A stretch of 64,000 nt of DNA from Phycisphaeraceae bacterium (GTDB taxonomy: Bacteria > Planctomycetota > Phycisphaerae > Phycisphaerales > UBA1924). The stretch is from the NCBI GenBank assembly GCA_019636555.1, contig JAHBXH010000001.1, forward strand, positions 3,258,928-3,322,927. The letters run 5' to 3'. Each line of letters starts with the position of its first letter. The first letter of the stretch is position 1. Of the stretch, positions 1-11,157 are shown piece after piece. A program made the translations under genes and the position numbers. The notes beneath the pieces are model-generated. The model ran no database searches. It was not told where the DNA came from and was given only the letters and a program-made list of their open reading frames with translations.

Positions 1-1654
1 ACTTCTTTTTTGGATCGAAATCGCGCGGGCGCACAACGACGGCCGCGAATTCACGCCCGCCGGCCTTGATGCGAACCCATTCGGGCTTGGGAACAAACGG
101 CGGCTCCGCGGCAACCGATCGAATAGTCCCGACGCGCGCTGCGTCTTCGAGACCGGGTTTGCCCTTGAAGACATCGAGCACTTGGCTCCCGTCGCGGTTC
201 CGACCCGCGATCAACCAGAGCGTCATCGCGTCGTTCGTGACAACGTGCATCTGACCGCCCAGATCGGTCTCGCTGCGCGAAAGCGGCGCGGTGACCGGCC
301 GGACACCGCCGGTCTTGAGATCGACGCGCAGCACTTGAATCTGCGCGCTGTCGTCCTGCGGCACGGCGCTCACGAGCGCGATGTCCGACTTGTCGCACAC
401 ATCCACCAATCCCTCCAATTCCCATCCGGGCAGCGGGAACTTCCTCTGGATCGCGCCGTCCGTGCCGCGAGCCTGCAGCTCCCATCCGTCGGTCTCACCC
501 TGTTCGGTGAGCCAGAGGAATCGCTTGCCGTCGGAGCACCACGCGGGGATATCGTGTAAAAGCCCGATCGACGCGGGGATATCGTGTCCAAGACCGATCC
601 ACGCCGCATCCTTTTCCGTGATGAGCGGGCGCGTTTCGCCGGAATCGACATCGACGCGCAGCAGCATCTGCTCGGTTTGCTCGCGATTCTGCACGAGAAT
701 CGTCGGCACGCCGTGCTTCGGCCAATCGACGCGCGCGAGATACGGGAACTTGGCGCGGTCCCACTGAACAGAGGTCGGCGCCCTGCCCGCCGCGCTGATA
801 TCCGGAGAAACCCAAAGTGTCACCACCGCGTTTGCTTTTCCGGCGCGAGGGTATTTCCACGGCTGCGGCGCCTTGGCCGGATCGGCGGGGTCGGGGATGT
901 AAAAGGTCTCGAGTGGGCCGACATCTGTTTCTTGGTACATGATGCGGCGGGAATCCGGAGACCACCAGAAGCCGTGCATGCGCTTCATCTCTTCCTGTGC
1001 CGCGAACTCGGCCTCGCCGTAACTGACGTTTTCCTTCGGCTCCGGGCTGATGCGGCGCGGGTCCCCCACTGCCGCGGGGCTGATCCAGAGCGCGCCGTCG
1101 CGGGCAAAGCCGACGAAGTTGCCGTCGGGAGAAAGGCGCGGATCGATGACCGATCCGCCGGTGCTGACTTCGGTCGCGTGAATCGGTCCTCCTGATTCGA
1201 CGTTCGCCATCAGCACGCGAAAGAGTCTTCCGCCGAGCGGGACGATCAGTGTCCTTCCGTCCCTTGAGAGTTCGAACGAGGCGATGCCGCGGCCGCTCGA
1301 ACGCATGCGTTCGCGCCGCGCGAGTTCCTCCGCGCTCAGTTTCTCGTCACTCTTGCCGAGCAGATCGGCCGCGCTCAATACGCGGCGCTCCTTGCCTGTC
1401 GCAGCTTCGAACATCCAGAGTTCCTGGACGAAGCTCTCCGGTCCTTCGCTCCGCAGAAAGAGCACGGCGCTGCCATCGGGTGTTACCTTGAACGCGCCCG
1501 GCTCACCGAGCCGGAAGCGATTGGTCTTTGCAAATTGTTCAAGAAACGGGTCGGCCTGAGTGCCGGATTTCATCGTGTCCTGCCTCGCATGTGCCGCGAA
1601 CGCGATCGTGCATGCACCAACGAGACCGATCGCCCGAAGAAGACGTGTGCGCAT
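1..1654 (-). CDS. S9-family (DPP IV-like) peptidase, N-terminal part, cut by the window edge
   Basis: Reading leftwards from an ATG at 1654, the frame stays open to base 1 (about 551 codons), so the C-terminus lies outside. It opens with a signal peptide (MRTRLLRAIGLVGACTIAFA). A long beta-propeller region follows, with blocks such as FKVTPDGSAVLFLRSEG and FELSRDGRTLIVPLGGRLF, as in the DPP IV N-terminal domain. The last readable residues, VVVRPRDFDPKKK, match the linker that in S9 enzymes comes just before the alpha/beta-hydrolase domain, so the Ser-Asp-His catalytic part is not visible. It is probably an exported dipeptidyl or acylaminoacyl peptidase. A 30-bp tandem duplication (541-600) repeats ten residues. 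No strong ribosome binding site precedes the ATG. Confidence 0.85.
   Translation of the reverse strand, partial: MRTRLLRAIGLVGACTIAFAAHARQDTMKSGTQADPFLEQFAKTNRFRLGEPGAFKVTPDGSAVLFLRSEGPESFVQELWMFEAATGKERRVLSAADLLGKSDEKLSAEELARRERMRSSGRGIASFELSRDGRTLIVPLGGRLFRVLMANVESGGPIHATEVSTGGSVIDPRLSPDGNFVGFARDGALWISPAAVGDPRRISPEPKENVSYGEAEFAAQEEMKRMHGFWWSPDSRRIMYQETDVGPLETFYIPDPADPAKAPQPWKYPRAGKANAVVTLWVSPDISAAGRAPTSVQWDRAKFPYLARVDWPKHGVPTILVQNREQTEQMLLRVDVDSGETRPLITEKDAAWIGLGHDIPASIGLLHDIPAWCSDGKRFLWLTEQGETDGWELQARGTDGAIQRKFPLPGWELEGLVDVCDKSDIALVSAVPQDDSAQIQVLRVDLKTGGVRPVTAPLSRSETDLGGQMHVVTNDAMTLWLIAGRNRDGSQVLDVFKGKPGLEDAARVGTIRSVAAEPPFVPKPEWVRIKAGGREFAAVVVRPRDFDPKKK
541..600. repeat. 30-bp tandem duplication inside the S9 peptidase gene
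   Basis: Bases 541-570 and 571-600 are two copies of one 30-bp unit that differ at a few positions. In the peptidase frame they encode IGLGHDIPAS followed by IGLLHDIPAW, an in-frame ten-residue duplication in the propeller domain. Confidence 0.8.
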
Positions 1655-1715
1655 GTGCCAAGCGTACCGGACCGCCGGGTGTCGGTTCCACGATCGAATT
1701 CAACGGAGCCCGGGA

Positions 1716-2903
1716 TCAATAATGATCGGTCATCCACGGTGTACCGCCGGCCAACGCGCCGCCGAGCAATTCGAGCGTCTTTCCATCGCCGGAGCAGAAG
1801 CCGATCACTTCTGCCTGACGTGGGGAATAGAGGCCGCTGTACAGCGCCGCCAGGCCGCGGATCGTGCATGCGACTGCTGCGCTCCCGCCGCTCTGTCGCC
1901 TCTCCACCCGGGCCTTTCCATCTGCGAATTCGACTTGCCAGAGTCCGGTGTTGGCTTCGATCACAGGGTCGGTGATGTCGATGTCCACGGATCCTCGAAC
2001 AGCAGTCGAATAGCCGCGCCCTTCCAGGGCGCGCTTGACATCAACCACGCGCAACATCCAATAGTCCTTGAGTTTGACCTCGTAGCGCTGCTGAGGCAAG
2101 AGCGTGAGAAGCGGGTGAAGGGGTCCGCCCCCAAAATGCAACCAATCGGCCATGGGTTCGTAGTCGGCGAGGAAAGCAATCAATTGGCGCCCGGCCTCCG
2201 CGCTCGTGAACGCGATGTCGGACAGTTGCAGATCCTGCCGCCCGGTGCTGCTGTCGCGGGGCTGAGACATGAATAGATACCCGGAAAGCATGCCGCGTTC
2301 ATCGAGCACGCCGTACCCCTGATACTTCGAGTCCGGCCGTTCCTTGATGCGCTTCCAGATGTACTCTCGCCGATCGAGCATGCCGTTGTACGCAGAAGCG
2401 AATCGCTGATAGCACGCCTCCACCCGCGGCATGTCCGCATCCTTCAGCACGATGACATTCCGCGCTTTCTGCCCCCCAAGCAATCGCGCAACCGGCACCT
2501 TGATGGTGCACCGGTGCCCCGCCTGCTCAAACCCCGACTGGCGGTAGAGCGCCTGCGTCGATGCGTAAAGTCCGCCGATCGCTTCGCCGCGCTTGTACAT
2601 TTCGCGCACGCACTCTTCCATCATCCAGCGAGCGTGGCCCTTGCCCCGCGCTTCCGGCGCTGTCGCCACGCCCGCGATGCCGCACAGCCGAACGCTCTTT
2701 CCTCCAAAGAACTGCCCCATCTCGATGCGGCGCAGGCACGCCGGAATCTTGTTTCCCTGCCGCACCACCCGGATGTTTTCGGGGCCGTTCTCCCTCACCC
2801 ACTTGGTGCTGTTCTCCATTGTGCCCGCGAACGCGAGCGTGATAAGGCGCGCGACTTCCGGCAGATCGCGCCGGGACATTGGCCCGAATTTCATGTTCGC
2901 CAT
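1716..2903 (-). CDS. Eis-like GNAT acetyltransferase
   Basis: A protein of 395 residues, close to the usual length of the Eis family. The N-terminal GNAT domain carries the acetyl-CoA loop RGKGHA near residue 86, preceded by the core strand LCGIAGVATAPEA and followed by GGLYASTQALYRQSGFEQAG. A second, degenerate GNAT-like domain follows, then a C-terminal SCP2-like region (about 300-395, ending TPWMTDHY). Eis relatives acetylate lysine or amine groups of small molecules and proteins; the substrate here is unknown. I start at ATG 2903 because the frame upstream is not conserved-looking and would overlap the next gene. It lies 55 bases downstream of another acetyltransferase on the same strand, so the two may be co-transcribed. 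Confidence 0.85.
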   Translation of the reverse strand: MANMKFGPMSRRDLPEVARLITLAFAGTMENSTKWVRENGPENIRVVRQGNKIPACLRRIEMGQFFGGKSVRLCGIAGVATAPEARGKGHARWMMEECVREMYKRGEAIGGLYASTQALYRQSGFEQAGHRCTIKVPVARLLGGQKARNVIVLKDADMPRVEACYQRFASAYNGMLDRREYIWKRIKERPDSKYQGYGVLDERGMLSGYLFMSQPRDSSTGRQDLQLSDIAFTSAEAGRQLIAFLADYEPMADWLHFGGGPLHPLLTLLPQQRYEVKLKDYWMLRVVDVKRALEGRGYSTAVRGSVDIDITDPVIEANTGLWQVEFADGKARVERRQSGGSAAVACTIRGLAALYSGLYSPRQAEVIGFCSGDGKTLELLGGALAGGTPWMTDHY

Positions 2904-2958
2904 CGCTCGTGACGTGGCCGGCTGCTTTTTCGATTTGCGCAACGCTGCTCTCCCGGTG

Positions 2959-3423
2959 CTAGTCTCGTTTGTACGACTCCCGATCGACCACTTCCATGTA
3001 CCGGCCTGGCTCCGGCATCGCTGCAAACCCAAACCGAGCGTACAAACCGTGGGCGTCGCGCGTCATGAGGCACAATCGCCGGAGGCCCTTCAGGTCCGGG
3101 TGGTTCAAGATCGCGTCCATCAGCATCTTCGAGAGTCCGCGGCCGCGAAATTCCTCCAGGATGAACACGTCCGCGATGTAACCGAACGTCGCCTTGTCGG
3201 TAATGACTCGGGCGAAACCGACTTGTCTGAGGGAGGCTCGCCCCTCCGGTGCGGAACTCTTCTCATGCACCCCGAAGCACATCGAATTCGCGATTCCACG
3301 CTCTACGCGCGATCGGGAAATCCCGGGAGACCAGTAGCAGGTGCTCAGAAAGCCGTGGATGACATCGAGGTCGAGCAGCCCTTTTTCCGTCGAGACCGTG
3401 AACTCGGAGCCGGTGTTCGCCAT
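2959..3423 (-). CDS. GNAT-family N-acetyltransferase
   Basis: A single-domain GNAT protein of 154 residues. The start of the domain (LDVIHGFLSTCYWSPGIS) and the CoA-binding stretch VFILEEFRGRGLSKMLMDAI are clear, followed by TRDAHGLYARFGFA near the C-terminus, typical of the small YjcF/ArgA-like group found in many bacteria. The substrate cannot be told. The chosen ATG (complement of 3421-3423) shares bases with the ATG of the divergent gene at 3422, so the two starts overlap as CATG. Their promoters must therefore lie inside each other's coding region, or one start is miscalled. Confidence 0.8.
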   Translation of the reverse strand: MANTGSEFTVSTEKGLLDLDVIHGFLSTCYWSPGISRSRVERGIANSMCFGVHEKSSAPEGRASLRQVGFARVITDKATFGYIADVFILEEFRGRGLSKMLMDAILNHPDLKGLRRLCLMTRDAHGLYARFGFAAMPEPGRYMEVVDRESYKRD

Positions 3424-4024
3424 GAATGAGAATAGTGAGATTCTCGCGCTGGCTCGCCGAACGCGGCAAGCGCCGTACCGGCGCCGCACGAAGACACTGT
3501 TCTGGCTTGCCGCGGCCGTCATGGCATTCTTCTTTCTCTCCGCCTTCGGTGCGTTCTTCTTCACGCTGCCCGACTACGGATTCGTGTCGCTCGGCGAAGG
3601 AAGCGTCGCGCTGAAACTTCCTGAACAATTCGGCAACAACATGCAGAGATCGAGCCCGGCTTCTCCCTGGAGACTCCGCTTCGGTCGCAATTGGCCGCTG
3701 GCGCAGCGCTACTACATCGCCGCCGACCCGATCCCGCGAAAGGGCGACGACGGAAAAGGCCGCTGGTACGACCCCTCAAACCCCCACTTGTTCTGGATGC
3801 CCGATGCTCGCCAGTTTCCCGCGTTTTCGCGCTGGCCGATCTGGATACTCGCCTTGTTGATGCTGGCCGCCGCGGCACTCAGCCGCGTGATCGAAGTCCG
3901 CCGCTGGCGAAAGGGCGAGTGTTGCGGCAAGTGCGGCTACTCCCTTCGCGGGCTGGAAATAGCCGAAGGACAAACAGCCGTGTGCCCGGAGTGCGGTGCA
4001 TCCGTGGTCGGCGCACGAAGCTGA
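3422..4024 (+). CDS. Membrane protein with C-terminal zinc ribbon
   Basis: A protein of 200 residues with a transmembrane segment near the N-terminus (FWLAAAVMAFFFLSAFGAFFF), an extracytoplasmic middle part, a second segment (WPIWILALLMLAAAAL), then a cytoplasmic tail with the pattern C-x2-CGYSLRGL...CPECGAS, a zinc-ribbon arrangement. Function unknown; planctomycete genomes carry many such proteins. At least three relatives are in this window (4088, 4966/5205, 33300). The start is the ATG that overlaps the divergent acetyltransferase start; the next ATG lies inside the first membrane segment and would destroy it. Confidence 0.7.
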   Translation: MNENSEILALARRTRQAPYRRRTKTLFWLAAAVMAFFFLSAFGAFFFTLPDYGFVSLGEGSVALKLPEQFGNNMQRSSPASPWRLRFGRNWPLAQRYYIAADPIPRKGDDGKGRWYDPSNPHLFWMPDARQFPAFSRWPIWILALLMLAAAALSRVIEVRRWRKGECCGKCGYSLRGLEIAEGQTAVCPECGASVVGARS

Positions 4025-4087
4025 CCGCGCGGCCAAAATCCTGCCGGAATCAGGAACCAACCGCCTATCGCGGGAGCTAAAGGTCGT

Positions 4088-4945
4088 ATGGAGCGTCCGA
4101 TTTCCATCGCCGCGCACGCTCGAACGACAGCGATCTTTCTCTTTGCCGGACTGATCTCGACGATCGCACTCTGCACTTTCGCGGCGGTCACCAACATCGC
4201 CACACCCCTCCGGCCGCCCCCGCAAACTGGCGCCTACCAGCCCCAAACGTTCACCTACGCCGTTCCCGATTTTGGCAAGTCCACGGCAAAGCAGTTCTCA
4301 CCCGCCGTCTCCCAGACTTGGTCGAGCGGCATCACCAGCTGGACCGTTTCGGATGACCAATCCGGAGCGGCGCAGGAATTTGGACAGAGCCTTGTCGGCC
4401 CTTGCCGCACGCACCTTCTCGCTCAAGCTCCGTTTCTCTACAACCGTCCGGTCGGCACAAAGATCGACGGAATGTGGCAGAGAATCCGGTGCGGCTTTCG
4501 CTCTACTCAGTCCTGCGAGTGGCGCTGGTACGGCATGGGCTGGCCCTTCATCGCCTTCCGATGCGAAGCCGCGCGAATTCAGACCTATCAATGGGATGAT
4601 GGCCGTCCGAGTTTGCCCGCAAAGATCGTTGACGACTGGATGCGCGTCGCGGGGGGATTCTCTGTTCCGAAGAAGTGCTTGTGGCCAAACTCGAATGTTC
4701 TGCCCGCGCTGTACAAGGTCACAGTCATCCCCTATTCACCCGCAATGGCCGGTCTTGCCGGAAATATGTTCTTCTTCGGCGCGGCTTGGTTCCTGCTGCT
4801 CCGAGGTCGCCGGACGGTTCGAGACCTTCGTGCCTGGGCGCGAGAACGAAACACTCGATGCCGCGCCTGCGGATACTCGCTTGTCGGACTGACCGGCCCG
4901 GTGTGCCCGGAATGCGGCGCATCAGCTGCGGGTGCGCGAAGCTGA
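4088..4945 (+). CDS. Membrane protein with C-terminal zinc ribbon, paralogue of its upstream neighbour
   Basis: 285 residues: an N-terminal membrane anchor (TTAIFLFAGLISTIALCTFAAV), a long extracytoplasmic region rich in Trp and Cys, a second membrane segment (GNMFFFGAAWFLLLLRG-like, written here as approximate), and a tail with CRACGYSLVGL...VCPECGAS. The layout and the last residues (AGARS) match the gene that ends 63 bases upstream (VGARS), which points to tandem duplication and divergence. No enzymatic motif is seen. Probably co-transcribed with the upstream gene. Confidence 0.7.
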   Translation: MERPISIAAHARTTAIFLFAGLISTIALCTFAAVTNIATPLRPPPQTGAYQPQTFTYAVPDFGKSTAKQFSPAVSQTWSSGITSWTVSDDQSGAAQEFGQSLVGPCRTHLLAQAPFLYNRPVGTKIDGMWQRIRCGFRSTQSCEWRWYGMGWPFIAFRCEAARIQTYQWDDGRPSLPAKIVDDWMRVAGGFSVPKKCLWPNSNVLPALYKVTVIPYSPAMAGLAGNMFFFGAAWFLLLRGRRTVRDLRAWARERNTRCRACGYSLVGLTGPVCPECGASAAGARS

Positions 4946-4965
4946 TTAAATCGTCAGCTCTGATT

Positions 4966-5343
4966 TCAAGTCGCCAGCGCCGGCGCGCCTACCTGTGTAC
5001 CGCATTCCGGACAAGTCCCGGTGCAGTTGCCGGTCAGGTCGTAGCCGCAACATCGGCACAGATTCGGCGCAAAGAACCGGGCCTTGAGCGACGGACGACG
5101 ACCGATCACAAACAGCGGTACAAGAAACGCGACCACAGCCAGGAAGACCAGGATGATCGACGCCTTCGCGCCAAACGGTGTGGAACCACCGAGAATCAAG
5201 AAGATCAGGAGATCGGATGCGGCGTCGACCCCGTGCCCGAGAACGCGAAGCCGACCAATCGTCTGCCACGCAGATGAAAGACGGCCCCGATGACAAGCCA
5301 AAGCAGCGCCCGCTCCGCGAGCAGCAAAGCCAACGACAGCCAA
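4966..5343 (-). pseudogene. Zinc-ribbon membrane protein, C-terminal half, probably frameshifted from 5591
   Basis: This frame encodes two membrane stretches (DLLIFLILGG and ASIILVFLAVVAFLVPLFVIG) and then the family zinc ribbon CRCCGYDLTGN...CPECGTQ. It has no convincing start: its first residues overlap the end of the membrane protein at 5205-5591 in another frame. Read together, the two frames make one protein of about 208 residues with the layout of the other zinc-ribbon proteins here. I therefore infer a one-base indel near 5205-5260. Two genuinely overlapping genes are the alternative. Confidence 0.5.
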
Positions 5344-5591
5344 CCCTCCGGTGCATCAGCGACTCCGGTCGCAAACATCGCGATGGTGGCGAGCACAAGG
5401 ATCCCTCCGATAGTTCGGAGCAGCGCCGCGAGATTCACGCTGCTCAGAGAAAGCGGGGTCGGCGTGCTCACGCGATAGCGAAAGCACAGGATGAAGAGCA
5501 CATAGATCGGGTACTTCACCAGCGATAAGACCAGCAGTGAAGCCACAATCAGACCGGGAGAGAAGTACGGCCCGCAGGCCAGCGTGGTCAT
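5205..5591 (-). CDS. Small multi-span membrane protein, likely the N-terminal half of a frameshifted zinc-ribbon protein
   Basis: 128 residues starting MTTLACGPYFSPGLIVASLL, with three hydrophobic segments (SPGLIVASLLVLSLVKYPIY, LLRTIGGILVLATIAMFATG, LALLLAERALLWLVIGAVF). It ends at a stop shortly after LVGFAFSGTG, without the zinc ribbon that closes its relatives. That ribbon continues in another frame downstream (4966-5343). Function unknown. Confidence 0.5.
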   Translation of the reverse strand: MTTLACGPYFSPGLIVASLLVLSLVKYPIYVLFILCFRYRVSTPTPLSLSSVNLAALLRTIGGILVLATIAMFATGVADAPEGWLSLALLLAERALLWLVIGAVFHLRGRRLVGFAFSGTGSTPHPIS

Positions 5592-5616
5592 CGTGCGATC
5601 GACTCCTTTGCCCAGT

Positions 5617-6468
5617 CTACTCGCACAGCAACGCGTCGTACGCCGCGGCAAAGATCACGAAATCCGTGTCGTCCACGAATCCATCGAGATTGAGATCCGC
5701 CGGACAGCCCTGCGGCATCGCAGGGTCCGCGCAATCCAGGATGTTGTACGCGCCGGAAAACCCGACGAAGTCGGCATCGTCCACCTGTTGATCGACGGTC
5801 AGATCAGCCGGACAACTGGCGCCCACTTCGAGAGCATTCCGGATACTCATCGTGTCCGAGATGACCTCCGAAGATCCGATCGGCAGGTCGCTACTCGTCC
5901 AAGTCGATTCGGTTTCGAACGTGTATGTCCCCGGCGTCGCGACCGAGAGCAGCACGTCGGCACCGACGATGTCGCGTATCGCGAGCACCCCGCCCGGTCC
6001 GCTCAACGTCACTCGGTGATAGACGCCCGGAAGGATGTTGTGCGGCTTGAAACGAAGCGTCGAAGGCTCCGTTGTTACGATCGGCTCGGCGTATGTAAAG
6101 CTCAGTTCGACACGCGTGCTCGGCGCCAGCACGCCATGAATCTCGGCGCCAATCCAGCAGTCGAGCGAGCCTGTTTGTGAACCGCCCGATGGCACGCCGG
6201 GGGCAACCGTGAAATGCCCAGCGGTGATCGCCGACGTCGGATCGTCCGGTGTTGAATTCCAAAACCCCGTGATCGTGTCCGACCACGGCGCCATGAACGA
6301 GCCATCGAGTCCGCGCACCTTTGTGTCGTCCTTGATGCAGCGGATCGCCCTGATCGTGGCGCTCGCAACATTGCGAGTCTTCGTGCATGCTTCACGCCCC
6401 ACGCCCAGCGCGGTCGCGGCAACCACCTGCAGGCAAACCGCACCCGACCACAATGCCTTCACGTTCAT
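5617..6468 (-). CDS. Secreted protein with C-terminal dockerin-like (paired EF-loop) module
   Basis: 283 residues from ATG 6468, preceded by a good GGGAGCG ribosome site. A signal peptide (ALWSGAVCLQVVAATALGVG) is followed by a beta-rich domain of about 190 residues with no family I recognise. The final 60 residues hold two calcium-loop repeats: CPADLTVDQQVDDADFVGF and CPADLNLDGFVDDTDFVIF, the second ending AAAYDALLCE. The first loop is degenerate (VDQQ instead of NxDG). The same tail closes six other secreted proteins in this window, so I read it as a sorting, anchoring or binding module. It lies downstream of atpD but behind that gene's terminator. Confidence 0.8.
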   Translation of the reverse strand: MNVKALWSGAVCLQVVAATALGVGREACTKTRNVASATIRAIRCIKDDTKVRGLDGSFMAPWSDTITGFWNSTPDDPTSAITAGHFTVAPGVPSGGSQTGSLDCWIGAEIHGVLAPSTRVELSFTYAEPIVTTEPSTLRFKPHNILPGVYHRVTLSGPGGVLAIRDIVGADVLLSVATPGTYTFETESTWTSSDLPIGSSEVISDTMSIRNALEVGASCPADLTVDQQVDDADFVGFSGAYNILDCADPAMPQGCPADLNLDGFVDDTDFVIFAAAYDALLCE

Positions 6469-6550
6469 GTTTCGCTCCCGGATCGACCCAGCGTAACACA
6501 CGCCCAGCGCTTCTCAATGCCCAATCGAGCCCCCAAAATACGCGTCCAAG

Positions 6551-6577
6551 AAAAACCCCCGGCCTTTGCCGGGGGTT
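6551..6577 (-). terminator. Rho-independent terminator of atpD
   Basis: On the minus strand a GC-rich inverted repeat (AACCCCCGGC, loop AAAG, GCCGGGGGTT) is followed by a T run at 6555-6551. It sits about 50 bases after the atpD stop. Confidence 0.85.
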
Positions 6578-6625
6578 CCATGTCTTTACCTCTTACGAGT
6601 GACTGATGCCTAGTGCCTTCTTTGC

Positions 6626-8979
<2,354 letters not shown>

Positions 8980-9239
8980 AGGCCAATCCCCTTCCCCCTT
9001 GTTCCGTTACGAACATCCGCGCGACACGGTTTCCAAGACGCGGCTTTGTTCCGTTACCACGCTCAAGATTCCCGGAAGCCCGCCCGCAACCCAAGACGAA
9101 CATCACGAATCCGAACGCCTAGCCCGAAAAACCAAATCGCCCAATCTCCGAAACTCCGTGTCACGCGCTCCCGCGCCCCTGCATCTCAGGCGTCAGCCGG
9201 GGTTCCATCCTTTCCCCCACCCGCCCGGCGGAGCGAGAA

Positions 9240-10025
9240 ATGCTGCATTCCAAAAACGGTCGCGCCTCACTGCTCATCCTCCTGACTCAAGCCGCGACAT
9301 TCGGCGCGCCCGCGCCGCAACAGCCCGCGGCTCCGGCTGCACCCGCTTCCCCCACTGCCCCCACTTCCCCCACTCCGACAACGAAGTCTTCTCCCGCACC
9401 AGCGAGCGCGCCGTCGAACTCGCCGGCGAATGCCGCTAAACCCACCGGCCCCGGCGCAATCATCGCCTCCACCGGCGTCACCGAGCGGGCCAAGAAAGTC
9501 GGCGACACCGCGCCCGACTTCACGCTCCCCGATGCTCAAGGCGGCAATTTCTCGCTCAAAGATGCGCTCAAGAAAGGCCCCGTCGTCCTGACCTGGTTCC
9601 GCGGCGAGTGGTGCCCCTTCTGCAACAAGCAACTCACCGGCCTGCAGGATCGCCTCGGCGAGTTCGATGCCGCGGGCGCGACCGTCGTCGCGATCAGCCC
9701 GCAGACCATGGACCACACCGAAGCAACCGTCACGAAAGACAGCGTGAAATTCCACATGCTCAGCGACGAGGGCTTCAAGGTCGGCGAGGCGTACGGCGTG
9801 AAGTACGAACTGCCTCCCGCGATGAAAGAGCACCTCAAGAAGTACAAGCTCGATCTTTCCAAGTTCAACGGGGGCGAAGGCGAAGCGCTCCCCCTCACCG
9901 CGTCGTACGTCATCGACCCGCACGGCGTGATCCGCTACGCCTTCATCGATCCAGACTACACCAAGCGCGCCTCGCCCGACGACCTTCTCGCGGCAGTCAA
10001 AAAGATCAACCAAGCCAAGAAATAG
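9240..10025 (+). CDS. Exported peroxiredoxin-like (AhpC/TSA) protein
   Basis: 261 residues. An N-terminal hydrophobic segment (ASLLILLTQAATFGAPAP) acts as signal peptide, then a Pro/Ala/Ser/Thr-rich linker to about residue 80, then a thioredoxin-fold domain. The active-site motif is RGEWCPFCNKQL, with Cys at 125 and 128. The fold continues through VVAISPQTMDHT and YVIDPHGVIRYAFIDPDY. Such proteins reduce peroxides with reductant from thiol donors; here this would take place outside the cytoplasm. The ATG at 9240 follows GGAGCGAGAA. The gene stands alone between two minus-strand genes. Confidence 0.85.
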   Translation: MLHSKNGRASLLILLTQAATFGAPAPQQPAAPAAPASPTAPTSPTPTTKSSPAPASAPSNSPANAAKPTGPGAIIASTGVTERAKKVGDTAPDFTLPDAQGGNFSLKDALKKGPVVLTWFRGEWCPFCNKQLTGLQDRLGEFDAAGATVVAISPQTMDHTEATVTKDSVKFHMLSDEGFKVGEAYGVKYELPPAMKEHLKKYKLDLSKFNGGEGEALPLTASYVIDPHGVIRYAFIDPDYTKRASPDDLLAAVKKINQAKK

Positions 10026-10034
10026 CGCGTCGCC

Positions 10035-11111
10035 TTATCGATCCTTCGAGTCCGCCGCCCCACGCACCGGCGCGAACGCCTTCCCATCGAAGGTGCATAC
10101 CCCCCGGTACGTCCCGAACCAGAGCTTTCCCGCCCGGTCCTCATAGATCGCCGAAACCGAGTCCACGGGCAGACCGTCCTTCGTCGTGAAGTTGATCATT
10201 GCTTTGCCGTCGTACCGCCACACGCCCGAATCGAACGCGCCGACCCAGATGTTCCCAGCCTTGTCCTGCGTGATCGCGTGCGGATCGCCGATCGTGCCGG
10301 GGATGCGGATGAGCGCACCCTGGAGCCACGTGCGATTGCCGATGTTGTTGTCGTCGCCGAAATTCCGCAGCTCTTTGCCGTCATGCCGGAAGAGCCCGAC
10401 GCCGCTGTTGCCAATCCAGGTGTTGCCGCCAGAATCCTGATAGATCGAGCGCACCGCCGACTTGTCCAGGTCCACCCCTCTGAACCAGGTGAACGACTTC
10501 CCGTCCCAGCGGCAGACGCCCCGGGTCTCTGTCCCGAACCAGACCGTCCCGTCGCGGGCTTTGTGGACCGAGTAGAGGCGATACGGGTTCAGGCCCGGCA
10601 CATCCGATCGCCAGTTCTTGTCCGCTTCGTCCACCGGCAGCCGCAGGAACCCGACCCGGTCGCCGTCGAGATACATCGCGCCACCCTCAGACTCAAACCA
10701 CAACAGATCCGGCGTGAGCCGAGGCGGATTCTGCTTCGAATCCGCCGGAACGGGGATGCGTGTGAACTTCGTGCCGTCAAAGCGGCACAACCCGTCTCGC
10801 GTTGTGATCCACAAATTTCCGGCGCCATCAACCTGCACCGTCCGCACATAGTCGTTCGGCAATCCCTGCTTCTCGGTGAAGAACGCGAAGGCCTTCCCAT
10901 CCCACCGAACAAGACCCGCGCCGTCGGTCGCGAACCACATGTTGCCCCGCTGGTCCTGCGTGATGCTCCGAACGTGCGCAGTCAACTCCGCGGCAACCCT
11001 GGCCGACTCGAGACTACTCGCGGGATCACCAACATCGGAGTCCGATTGCGAACCGGCCGCACCGCGAAACACGCAAATGAGGCCGACGATCAGCAGAACA
11101 CGCGTGATCAT
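10035..11111 (-). CDS. Exported two-component-regulator-type propeller protein
   Basis: 358 residues. A signal peptide (MITRVLLIVGLICVFRGAAG) precedes repeated blade motifs of the ligand-binding propeller of hybrid sensors: ITQDQRGNMWFATDGAGLVRW, VQVDGAGNLWITTRDGLCRF, IYQDSGGNTWIGNSGVGLFR, ITQDKAGNIWVGAFDSGVWR and IYEDRAGKLWFGTYRGVCTF, one per about 50 residues (each is quoted from a separate blade). No kinase, membrane or output domain follows, so this is a free-standing propeller. It may bind polysaccharide or protein outside the cell. ATG 11111 is chosen because the signal peptide begins there. Confidence 0.75.
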   Translation of the reverse strand: MITRVLLIVGLICVFRGAAGSQSDSDVGDPASSLESARVAAELTAHVRSITQDQRGNMWFATDGAGLVRWDGKAFAFFTEKQGLPNDYVRTVQVDGAGNLWITTRDGLCRFDGTKFTRIPVPADSKQNPPRLTPDLLWFESEGGAMYLDGDRVGFLRLPVDEADKNWRSDVPGLNPYRLYSVHKARDGTVWFGTETRGVCRWDGKSFTWFRGVDLDKSAVRSIYQDSGGNTWIGNSGVGLFRHDGKELRNFGDDNNIGNRTWLQGALIRIPGTIGDPHAITQDKAGNIWVGAFDSGVWRYDGKAMINFTTKDGLPVDSVSAIYEDRAGKLWFGTYRGVCTFDGKAFAPVRGAADSKDR

Positions 11112-11157
11112 GGCGTTCAAGCGCAGACACTGCCCCACAGGTTCGATCTCCCGACTC

